Below, piece after piece: positions 57,678 to 64,000 of a stretch of 64,000 nt of DNA. The translations under genes and the position numbers were made by a program. Each line of letters begins with the position of its first letter. Within the stretch, counting starts at the first letter, position 1. The notes beneath the pieces are model-generated. The model did no database searches. It was not told the origin of the DNA and worked only from the letters and a program-made list of their open reading frames with translations. The stretch is from JBHPGW01 sp042569785. Lineage in GTDB: Bacteria; Planctomycetota; Phycisphaerae; Sedimentisphaerales; Anaerobacaceae. The DNA lies in the NCBI GenBank assembly GCA_042569785.1, contig JBHPGW010000004.1:16937-80936 (forward strand), in the 5' to 3' direction.

Positions 57678-58481
57678 TTATTTAACGTCATAACCTTTAA
57701 TTCCGTCGATGGTATGGCCCACATTATAATAGTCCCAACCATAGCTGGCCTCATATTCGGTGCCATACCCGGTAAATTCCTGCTGTCTTACCATGTCCAG
57801 TTCAGAGGCATTATAATGGAACTTTGCGTGTCCATCAATAAAACCGCCTGCGATACCTTTCATTCCCGGACCCGAGGGACAATGAGACCACTGATACGAC
57901 TCGTCTATCGGATGGGCAAAGTCGGAGTAAGCGATCAATCTCGATGGATGTTTGACATCCTCGAGCTTCCAGGGTTTCAGTATGCGAGTCCCCCAAGCAA
58001 CAAGCGTTCTTGTAACAGGGTCAACATCACTGAACATCTTCATTGGCCAGACATAACTAAAGTCAGGATATTGACTTGTCCAGGAAGGTATAGTCTCATA
58101 CAACCAGCAACCAGCAACAAAACCGTCAGGGTTAGGGTACCAGTTTACCATCCAGGCAGTAACTGCGCCCGGTTTCCTAATGTCACCTGGACAATGCAGA
58201 TTTTTTGGGGAAAGCCCCCCCTCATCTACCATGAGAACGGGGAAGTCCAGCAGACCCGCATACGCACTCGAATGGCCTTCGCGTCGGAGTGGCAGGTAGT
58301 CTTCATTGCTCAGAGTATATGTACGTACACATATCATAGTACCCCGCTCATTCGCCAGGCACCAGACCTTCTTCGCCTGCTCTTTGGCCTTATTCAACGC
58401 CGGCATCAGCAGTGACATCAAAAGCGCGATGATCGAGATCACCACCAGAAGTTCGACTAATGTAAAACCTTTTCTTTTCAC
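57678..58481 (-). CDS. Type II-secretion/pilin-like prepilin, copy A
   Basis: A 267-residue protein with a class III-type prepilin signal: KRKGFTLVELLVVISIIALL, cleaved at G-F, followed by a hydrophobic helix and a periplasmic domain. The C-terminal part has HCPSGPGMKGIAGGFIDGHAKFHYNASE, the GG-DGH motif seen in Planctomycetes prepilin-like proteins (H-X9-DG/DUF1559-type). The start I choose is GTG 58481, the counterpart of the ATG in copy B; the frame continues upstream to ATG 58538, but the prepilin leader would then be about 24 residues. It is the downstream copy of a tandem pair. Such proteins are numerous in this phylum and of uncertain assembly. Confidence 0.82.
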   Translation of the reverse strand: MKRKGFTLVELLVVISIIALLMSLLMPALNKAKEQAKKVWCLANERGTMICVRTYTLSNEDYLPLRREGHSSAYAGLLDFPVLMVDEGGLSPKNLHCPGDIRKPGAVTAWMVNWYPNPDGFVAGCWLYETIPSWTSQYPDFSYVWPMKMFSDVDPVTRTLVAWGTRILKPWKLEDVKHPSRLIAYSDFAHPIDESYQWSHCPSGPGMKGIAGGFIDGHAKFHYNASELDMVRQQEFTGYGTEYEASYGWDYYNVGHTIDGIKGYDVK

Positions 58482-58623
58482 AACAACATCCGTTCCTGTA
58501 TTTTTGCAATATTTTTCCGAATTTTGCTTACTTTTCACTTATAATGATGCGCAAAAGCAACAAAGTGTTCCATTTTTTTCAACTTTCTTCCCTAATTTAA
58601 CATTATTTTTTCAAAAAGCAAGC

Positions 58624-58658
58624 AAAAAACGAGCCTGCACTTTAAAAGCACAGACCCG
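58624..58658 (-). terminator. Eroded terminator after the second prepilin gene
   Basis: The duplicate of 57598-57626 at 58630-58658 keeps six of eight pairs and a run of six T on the minus strand. The loss of pairing relative to copy A suggests the hairpin is less constrained. Confidence 0.5.
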
Positions 58659-58711
58659 AAATTAATCGAATTAACCTGTTTAATTCAAGGCTCGTCATAA
58701 ATTAGCGAACA

Positions 58712-59518
58712 TTATTTCACGTCATAACCTTTAATTCCGTCGACTGTATTGCCTATCTTATAATAGTCCGGACCATAACTGCCTTCATATGTGATGTTAT
58801 ACCCGTCAATTTCCTGCCATCTTTCAATGTCCAGTTCAGAGGTATAATGGAACTTTGCGTGCCCATCAATAAAACCGCCTGCAATACCTTTCATTCTCGG
58901 ACCCGAGGGACAATGAGGCCACTGATACGTGTTGTCTATCGGATGGGCAAAGTCGGAGTAAGCGATCAATCTCGATGGATGTCTGACATCCTCGAGCTTC
59001 CAGGGTTTCAGTATGCGAGTCCCCCAAGCAACAAGCGTTCTTGTAGCAGGGTCAACCTCCGTGAACATCTTGTTTGGCCATGAATAACTAAAGTCAGGAT
59101 ATTGACTTGTCCAGGAAGGTATAGTCTCATACAACCAGCAACCAGCAACAAAACCGTCAGGGCTATTATTCCAGCCTACCATCCAGGCTGTAACTGCGCC
59201 CGGTTTCCTGGTGTCACCTGGACAATGCAGGCTTTTTGGGGCAAGACCCTCATCCGCCAAGAGAACGGGCAAGTCGATCATAATTATCCACGGCCTCCAC
59301 TGGCTAGGGCCGGTAGGGCGTGCATGTGGCAGATAGTTTTCATTGCTCAGAGTATATGTACGTATACATAACACCGTCCCACGCTGATTCGCCAGGCACC
59401 AAACCTTCTTCGCCTGCTCTTTGGCTTTGTTCAGAGCCGGCATCAGCAGCGACATCAGCAACGCAATAATCGCGATCACCACCAGTAGTTCGACTAATGT
59501 AAAACCTTTTCTTTTCAT
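58712..59518 (-). CDS. Type II-secretion/pilin-like prepilin, copy B
   Basis: A 268-residue paralogue of copy A with the same prepilin leader MKRKGFTLVELLVVIAIIALL, hydrophobic helix and C-terminal GGFIDGHAKFH motif. Here the start codon is an unambiguous ATG at 59518 with the 19 upstream codons also open to 59575, as in copy A. Differences are concentrated in the middle loop (ARPTGPSQWRPW in B, REGHSSAYAG in A) and in the last 40 residues. This pattern is what divergence after tandem duplication gives. It is not next to any secretion gene, so its assembly machinery is encoded elsewhere. Confidence 0.84.
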   Translation of the reverse strand: MKRKGFTLVELLVVIAIIALLMSLLMPALNKAKEQAKKVWCLANQRGTVLCIRTYTLSNENYLPHARPTGPSQWRPWIIMIDLPVLLADEGLAPKSLHCPGDTRKPGAVTAWMVGWNNSPDGFVAGCWLYETIPSWTSQYPDFSYSWPNKMFTEVDPATRTLVAWGTRILKPWKLEDVRHPSRLIAYSDFAHPIDNTYQWPHCPSGPRMKGIAGGFIDGHAKFHYTSELDIERWQEIDGYNITYEGSYGPDYYKIGNTVDGIKGYDVK

Positions 59519-59659
59519 AACAACATCCGTTCCTGTATTTTTGCAATATTTTTCCGAATTTTGCTTACTTTCCATTTAAATGATGCGCAAAAGCAGAGAA
59601 ATGTTCCATTTTTTTCCATTTTCTTCCCTAATTTAACAAGATTTCTTCAAAAAGCAAGC

Positions 59660-59677
59660 AAAAAAACTCAAACTGAG
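59660..59677 (-). terminator. Weak terminator-like hairpin after secA
   Basis: CTCA/TGAG with a three-base loop is followed on the minus strand by seven T (59660-59666). Four base pairs make it marginal. Confidence 0.3.
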
Positions 59678-59739
59678 GGGGTTTTCTTGTAAGCTTTTCC
59701 GCAGCAAATTCTTGTGAGGCCAGAAACAGGTATTTATTG

Positions 59740-59764
59740 CTTCGGTCAGTTTGAGATCGGTTAG
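59740..59764. repeat. 25-bp repeat at the secA 3' end
   Basis: One mismatch from 39637-39661. On the minus strand it begins with or beside the secA stop codon. Confidence 0.5.
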
Positions 59765-62700
59765 GCGTTTTTTCCGCAGCATTTCTTGTATTTTTTCCCA
59801 CTTCCACATGGGCATGGTTCGTTTCTGCCGACTTTGGGTTGTTCGAGTTTGATCTGTTTGACTTTGGTTTCACCCTGCGGTGCCTGTGCTGCTGCCCGCT
59901 GGCGCTCGGCCATCTCGAACTGGCTTACCTCGTCGTGAGCGGTTTGGCTTACGTTCCAGACACTTCTTGCTCGTTGGCCGGCTTCCAGATGAACCTTGAA
60001 GATGGTATCTGTCACCCTGTCCTCGATACTTTCGAGCATCTCATTGAACATCCGAAAGCCTTCTCGCTTATACTCGATCTTCGGATCCTTTTCGGCGAAC
60101 GACCTCGTCCAGATACTGCCTTTCAAGTGATCCATCAGGTAAAGGTGGTCTTTCCACGCACTGTCATATATCTGAACCAGCACATAGCGTTCGAGGTCAC
60201 TTAGTTCGGCTCGCATAAATTCTGTTGCGATCTGCGTTAAAATTTCTTCTGTGAGCGGCCCATCACCGAGTTGGCTCTGCGTTAATGACCCATCGAATCT
60301 TTCGTTGGCCCAGCTTAGCAACTGCTCTGTATTCAGGTCGGCAATTTTTGCATTAATCTCATCGGTCAACCGGCCATTATTAAAACTTTTGCTCAATTCC
60401 AGTAGTCGGTTGTGCAGCGATTTGGGGCTGCTATCCTGTATTGCTTCAACCGTAAGATTTGCCTGGTATTTTTTATTGGCCCAGTTGACAAGCGACTCGA
60501 ACCCGTAAACGTTAGGCCCCTGCGGACCGAATACCATATTCATCGCGTATTCGACTGGATATTCGATCTCTCTCTGTTTGTATTTTTCCGCGGTTTTTTC
60601 GATAAGCTTGTTATGGATATGCTCAGGCTTTAAGTCTTTTAAATTTTCGACTTGAAGCTTGATGTCAAATTTAGCCCGTGCCCACTCGGTAAAAGTTAGG
60701 ATCGCAAAGTCATCCTTCAAAAACTCGTTCAGCCTCGAGCAGTCTTTCTTGTCAATCTGTTCGGCTGCCGCTTTGGTCAACTTTTCCTCGATTTCTTCAT
60801 ACGTCAGATGCCTGACCTTGCCCGGGCTCAAAGACACACTAAAACCGCTCATCGCCCATTTGCACAGCCCGTTAATATCCCAGGTACTGCTATCCTCGAA
60901 ATCTTCCAGGTACTCGCCCAGTGAGATCGAAATTTCGTTAGCGGCATTAGCCTTGGTCTTATCTTTGATCATCTTCTCGATCTCGTCAGCCTTGGCACCG
61001 GTAATATCGGTTTCTCTAAGATCAACGCTGAAACTGCTCCTTGCCCACTCGATGATACATTTTAAATGATGACTCGGATCGAGAATACTACTACAGTTAT
61101 CCGCGATCGAGCTGTCGATCATTTCGGCAATGATATTCTTTAGGCCTTTGCCAGCCAATATCTCGCGTCTGCGGGAATAAAAAATCTTCCGCTGATAGTC
61201 CATCACCTCGTCGTATTCGAGCAGAGACTTTCGGGTATCGTAGTTTCGCTCCTCGACCTTTTTCTGTGCCTTTTCGATACCCTTACTTATCCTTTTATGG
61301 TAAATAGGCTGCCCCTCTTCCCAGCCGATCCAGGCAAGAGCTTTTACCGTCCACTCTGGTGCGAATACCCGCATCAGATCGTCGTCAAAACACAAAAAGA
61401 ACTGGCTCGAACCTTTATCACCCTGCCTGCCTGCCCGGCCCCGAAGCTGATTATCGATCCTTCGTGATTCGTGACGCTCGGTGCCGAGAATATGCAGTCC
61501 GCCGATATCAGCTACCCCATCGCCGAGCTTAATATCCGTACCGCGACCTGCCATATTCGTCGCTATCGTGACATTACCCCGCATTGTACCATCGCGGCTC
61601 TCGTGCTGATGGCCTGCTTTGATAACGATAGTAGCTTCCCTGGCGTGCTGCTTGGCGTTGAGCACTTCATGATCGAGGCCGAACTTTTTGCTAAGCGCCG
61701 CCGAAATAGCTTCACTTTTTTCAATACTGATAGTACCGACAAGTACAGGCCGGCCCGATGAACTTATTTCATTAATTTCTTCTGCGATAGCGTTGAACTT
61801 TTCGGGTATCGTTTTATAGATAGCGTCTTCGCTGTCATCTCGGATGCATGGTTCATTAGTCGGTATCACCACGACATCGAGCTTATAAATACTCATAAAC
61901 TCATCTTCTTCGGTTTTAGCGGTTCCGGTCATACCCGAGATCTGATCGTACAGCTTAAAGAAATTCTGCAGTGTTATCGTCGCAAGCGTTTGGCTCTCCT
62001 CTTTTACCGTCACCGCCTCCTTCGCCTCGACCGCCTGGTGCAAACCGTCCGACCACTGCCTGCCCTGCATAAGGCGGCCCGTAAATTCGTCGACAATAAC
62101 AACCTGCCCGTCCATCACGACGTAATCTTTTTCCTTTTCAAAAGTGACATGTGCTCGCAGGCTCTGCTCCAAAAGGTGAGGCCATTCCATGTTCGAGCCT
62201 GTAAAGAACGACCCGACCCCCGCTATCTCCTGAGCTGCTCCAACGCCGTCATGCGTAAGATGCACCGCTTTCCTATCAAATTCGACTTCGTAATATTCAG
62301 TGGTCGTTTCCAGTTTAATCTGGGCTGAATCAAGCTCCGAATGGTTTTCATCAATCACCTTTTTCGCTTTTTCCATCCGGTTGGTATCTTTTTCTTTTTT
62401 GGCTTCGCTTAGTTCACCCTGGGCGTTGGCGATAGTTCGTTCGGCCGTATCGATCTGTTTTTTTATGCGGTCGTAATTGCTTTGCAGTGTCATCAGCTTT
62501 CTGGCGACCCCATCGGCGGTTTTATATCTGCTGACATCGTCGAACGCCGGCCCCGATATGATCAAAGGAGTCCTGGCTTCGTCGATAAGGATCGAGTCGA
62601 CCTCATCGATAATCGCATATTGCAGATCACCCTGCACCATCCGCTCGAGAGACATTTTCATATTGTCGCGAAGATAATCGAAGCCGAACTCGTTGTTCGT

Positions 62701-63249
62701 GCCGTAAGTTATATCGTACTGGTACTGCTGTTTTCTATCCTCGCCTGCTGAATCCATATCGGACTGGATCGCACCGACCGTCAACCCAAGTGCGCTGTAA
62801 ACCGGCCCCATCCACTCGGCGTCACGCTTGGCCAGGTAGTCGTTAACGGTAATTACATGGACCTTTCGGCCGGTCATGTGAACCAGGTACGCCGCTAATG
62901 TAGCGACCAGTGTTTTCCCCTCACCGGTAGCCATCTCGGCGATCTTACCTTCGTAGAGTACGTTTCCTCCGACAAGCTGAACATCGAAATGACGCATCTC
63001 AACATTTCGCCTGGCCGCTTCACGAACCACCGCAAAGACTTCCGGCAGGATCGATTCGGGCCTGGTGCCGTTTGCAATAGCGGCTTTAAACTGGGCTGTC
63101 TTGCCTTTAAGCTGCTCATCGTCGAGGTTTTTGGCTTGCTCTTCAAATTCGAGCGCCTGCAAAGCGATTTGCCTATAAGCCTTAACCATCCGCTCATTTC
63201 GAGAGCCGAAAAGTTTCAGAATAATCTTGCTAATTTTATCAAATGCCAT
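59761..63249 (-). CDS. secA: Preprotein translocase ATPase SecA, with large repeat insertion
   Basis: SecA drives secretory proteins through SecYEG. The 1162-residue protein starts MAFDKISKIILKLFGSRNER and shows Walker A MATGEGKT, DEVDSILIDEARTPLI, GTNNEFGFDYLRDN, the second nucleotide domain NMAGRGTDIKLGDGV and RGRAGRQGD, the later core KDHLYLMDHLKGSIWTR and a C-terminal SEC-C zinc motif CPCGSGKKYKKCC. The standard length is about 850-950. The extra length lies in a coiled-coil insert near residue 250-320 and a 280-residue insert (about 60240-61080) made of five repeats of about 60 residues centred on a W-A motif. The start at 63249 is preferred; a longer frame to 63270 runs into a repeat. 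Confidence 0.96.
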   Translation of the reverse strand: MAFDKISKIILKLFGSRNERMVKAYRQIALQALEFEEQAKNLDDEQLKGKTAQFKAAIANGTRPESILPEVFAVVREAARRNVEMRHFDVQLVGGNVLYEGKIAEMATGEGKTLVATLAAYLVHMTGRKVHVITVNDYLAKRDAEWMGPVYSALGLTVGAIQSDMDSAGEDRKQQYQYDITYGTNNEFGFDYLRDNMKMSLERMVQGDLQYAIIDEVDSILIDEARTPLIISGPAFDDVSRYKTADGVARKLMTLQSNYDRIKKQIDTAERTIANAQGELSEAKKEKDTNRMEKAKKVIDENHSELDSAQIKLETTTEYYEVEFDRKAVHLTHDGVGAAQEIAGVGSFFTGSNMEWPHLLEQSLRAHVTFEKEKDYVVMDGQVVIVDEFTGRLMQGRQWSDGLHQAVEAKEAVTVKEESQTLATITLQNFFKLYDQISGMTGTAKTEEDEFMSIYKLDVVVIPTNEPCIRDDSEDAIYKTIPEKFNAIAEEINEISSSGRPVLVGTISIEKSEAISAALSKKFGLDHEVLNAKQHAREATIVIKAGHQHESRDGTMRGNVTIATNMAGRGTDIKLGDGVADIGGLHILGTERHESRRIDNQLRGRAGRQGDKGSSQFFLCFDDDLMRVFAPEWTVKALAWIGWEEGQPIYHKRISKGIEKAQKKVEERNYDTRKSLLEYDEVMDYQRKIFYSRRREILAGKGLKNIIAEMIDSSIADNCSSILDPSHHLKCIIEWARSSFSVDLRETDITGAKADEIEKMIKDKTKANAANEISISLGEYLEDFEDSSTWDINGLCKWAMSGFSVSLSPGKVRHLTYEEIEEKLTKAAAEQIDKKDCSRLNEFLKDDFAILTFTEWARAKFDIKLQVENLKDLKPEHIHNKLIEKTAEKYKQREIEYPVEYAMNMVFGPQGPNVYGFESLVNWANKKYQANLTVEAIQDSSPKSLHNRLLELSKSFNNGRLTDEINAKIADLNTEQLLSWANERFDGSLTQSQLGDGPLTEEILTQIATEFMRAELSDLERYVLVQIYDSAWKDHLYLMDHLKGSIWTRSFAEKDPKIEYKREGFRMFNEMLESIEDRVTDTIFKVHLEAGQRARSVWNVSQTAHDEVSQFEMAERQRAAAQAPQGETKVKQIKLEQPKVGRNEPCPCGSGKKYKKCCGKNA
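60240..61080 (-). repeat. Five-copy protein-level repeat inside SecA
   Basis: Five segments of the secA protein share a pattern hydrophobic-x-x-WA-x-x-x-aromatic-x-x-x-Leu, in forms such as EWARSSFSVDL, KWAMSGFSVSL, EWARAKFDIKL, NWANKKYQANL and SWANERFDGSL. They lie near 61040, 60850, 60676, 60472 and 60306 (166-204 bases apart). Each is followed by a conserved helix of the type EEIEEKL or EHIHNKL. Confidence 0.8.
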
Positions 63250-63261
63250 AAAATTCGTATC

Positions 63262-63285
63262 TCGCTTCACGCATCACGCAATACG
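63262..63285. repeat. Dispersed CGCATCACGCAATACGC repeat upstream of secA
   Basis: Shares the 18-base string ACGCATCACGCAATACGC with 22240-22275. It separates secA from efp and contaminates the longest secA frame, which supports the shorter start. Confidence 0.6.
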
Positions 63286-63288
63286 CCC

Positions 63289-63846
63289 TCACTTTGCCCG
63301 TGTGAGATATTCCCCGCTTCTGGTATCTATCCGAAGGATGTCGCCAAGCTTTATGAAAGCCGGCACCTGTACGACAAGCCCGGTCTCCATAGTTGCCGGC
63401 TTATTCTGATTTGTCGCGGTCGCCCCTTTGATTTCCGGCGGCGTATCGGTAACTTCCAGGTCCACCGTATTCGGCAAAGAGATAACCACAGGCTTACCTT
63501 CGTACATACTAACTTCCAGCTGAGTATTGGGCTTGAGATACTTGGGCCCATCACCGAACGCGTCATCGTCAAGAGATATCTGCTCATAGTTTTCAACATC
63601 CATCAGAACATGCTCACTGCCGGCTGAATACAGATACTCGTACGTCCTCTTATCGAGAAATGCCTCTTCGATATTTTCTTCGGAGCGCAGCCGAATATTC
63701 TGGATCGACCCGTCAGAGAGGCTCTTGAGCTTAGTCTGAAACACCGCTCCGCCTTTACCGAGTTTAACGTGCTGATAATCAACGATATTATAAAGTTTGC
63801 CATCGACCAAAACCGTCTGGCCCTTATTCATTTCCGATGCTCTCAT
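63289..63846 (-). CDS. efp: Elongation factor P
   Basis: EF-P rescues ribosomes stalled on polyproline. The 185-residue protein has an N-terminal KOW-like domain (ASEMNKGQTVLVDGKLYNIVDYQHVKLGKGGAVFQTKLKSL) with the modified-residue loop GKGGA, followed by two OB folds; the last starts near residue 128 with VDLEVTDTPPEIKGATATN and contains TGLVVQVPAFIKLGDILRIDTRSGEYLTR. The tip has lysine in LGKGGA (Lys32 region), the site used for beta-lysylation, but EpmA/EpmB homologues are not in the window. ATG 63846 with GGAG upstream is the likely start. It is upstream of secA on the same strand, 39 bases apart. Confidence 0.96.
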   Translation of the reverse strand: MRASEMNKGQTVLVDGKLYNIVDYQHVKLGKGGAVFQTKLKSLSDGSIQNIRLRSEENIEEAFLDKRTYEYLYSAGSEHVLMDVENYEQISLDDDAFGDGPKYLKPNTQLEVSMYEGKPVVISLPNTVDLEVTDTPPEIKGATATNQNKPATMETGLVVQVPAFIKLGDILRIDTRSGEYLTRAK

Positions 63847-63894
63847 TTTATTTTACTCCAAAAAATCAACCATATCGCAACATAACGACGGCCA

Positions 63895-63922
63895 GTATTA
63901 CAATATTAAGTCCAAAAGTCAA
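63895..63922 (-). promoter_or_regulatory. Sigma-70-type promoter of efp
   Basis: On the minus strand TTGACT (63917-63922) and TAATAC (63895-63900) have a 16-base spacer. The predicted leader of about 42 bases includes the GGAG site before ATG 63846. The rest of the upstream sequence to 64000 shows no gene. Confidence 0.6.
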
Positions 63923-64000
63923 GAAATCAATCAAACCGTCCAACCCTAGTACTATGTCCGTGAAATAATTCAGGATACTTGGCGTTTGTGCCGATAATGA

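Larger units (their letters stand above)
57589..59663. repeat. 1.04-kb tandem duplication carrying two prepilin genes
   Basis: Unit A (57589-58623) and unit B (58624-59663) share the terminator hairpin, the prepilin gene and its leader, in the same order and orientation. Both gene copies are close in sequence and the leader segment through TTTTTGCAATATTTTTCC is nearly identical, while the middle of the genes has diverged. Confidence 0.88.

Noticed and set aside
59628..59873. Minus-strand open frames between secA and the second prepilin
   Set aside because: They overlap the end of secA out of frame and the repeat, and have no resemblance to any protein.
63961..64000. Sigma-28 promoter at the right edge (GCCGATAA)
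   Set aside because: No TAAA box at the right distance is visible and the downstream gene is outside the window, so I only mention it in a finding.

Overview
The window reads as a bacterial chromosome segment, most likely from a Planctomycetota member of the class Phycisphaerae (Sedimentisphaerales-like). The clues are an oversized SecA with a large C-terminal-half insertion, a secreted subtilisin carrying LamG and dockerin-like calcium motifs, paired type II-secretion-like prepilins of the form found in that group, a Gram-negative envelope (MacAB-TolC-type efflux, ExbB/ExbD, lipoproteins) and meso-DAP-type MurE. The assignment is inference from gene content; no rRNA is present. About 50 protein genes and one tRNA-Leu(CAA) are supported. 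No CRISPR array, insertion sequence or prophage was seen.

Layout. 0-5.8 kb: an ABC-2-type ATPase with two membrane proteins, a TPR lipoprotein, a FlgM-like anti-sigma factor and a minus-strand ispE-spoVG pair. 5.9-12.4 kb: DedA/YqaA-like and AMMECR1-like proteins, an HExxH lipoprotein, Maf, the dockerin/LamG subtilisin, tRNA-Leu and a WYL regulator. 12.4-12.7 kb: an AT-rich gap with DnaA-box-like sequences. 12.7-20.8 kb: SDR oxidoreductase, RecJ, a secreted transglutaminase-like protein and an overlapping murE-murF-mraY run. The division/cell-wall cluster stops after mraY in a repeat-rich patch (20.8-22.6 kb) that holds a DUF2971 gene. 22.6-25.3 kb: groES-groEL preceded by an overlapping receiver-like gene. 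25.5-31.4 kb: a P-loop/deoxyribosyltransferase-like fusion, deoC, pabB, pabC, a Nif3-like gene and scpB, with four-base overlaps at several junctions. 31.4-36.6 kb: a minus-strand operon rarA, formyl-THF cyclo-ligase, LysM L,D-transpeptidase, von Willebrand A membrane protein, ExbB, ExbD.

36.8-46.4 kb is a glycan-oriented block: a double DUF1284-like protein, a CARDB-type secreted protein and a sialidase-like lipoprotein on the minus strand, then a divergent FadR-type GntR regulator, DegT aminotransferase, aldo/keto reductase and alanine dehydrogenase. The CARDB and sialidase genes share a 75-bp promoter element. 46.4-53.5 kb: folC and a MacB/MacA/TolC-type efflux operon. 53.7-64 kb: a large secreted protein, dprA, a stand-alone LigD-type phosphoesterase domain, a 1.04-kb tandem duplication with two prepilins, secA and efp.

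The items I find most worth following are the five-copy repeat inserted in SecA, the ExbB/ExbD + vWA + LysM-transpeptidase operon (possibly an energised envelope complex with a vWA protein in the TonB/TolA position), the degenerate P-loop/NDT-like fusion beside deoC, the degenerate receiver co-encoded with GroES/GroEL, and predicted leaderless or near-leaderless mRNAs for rarA, folC and murE. Nothing here proves a wholly new system; these are sequence-based leads.
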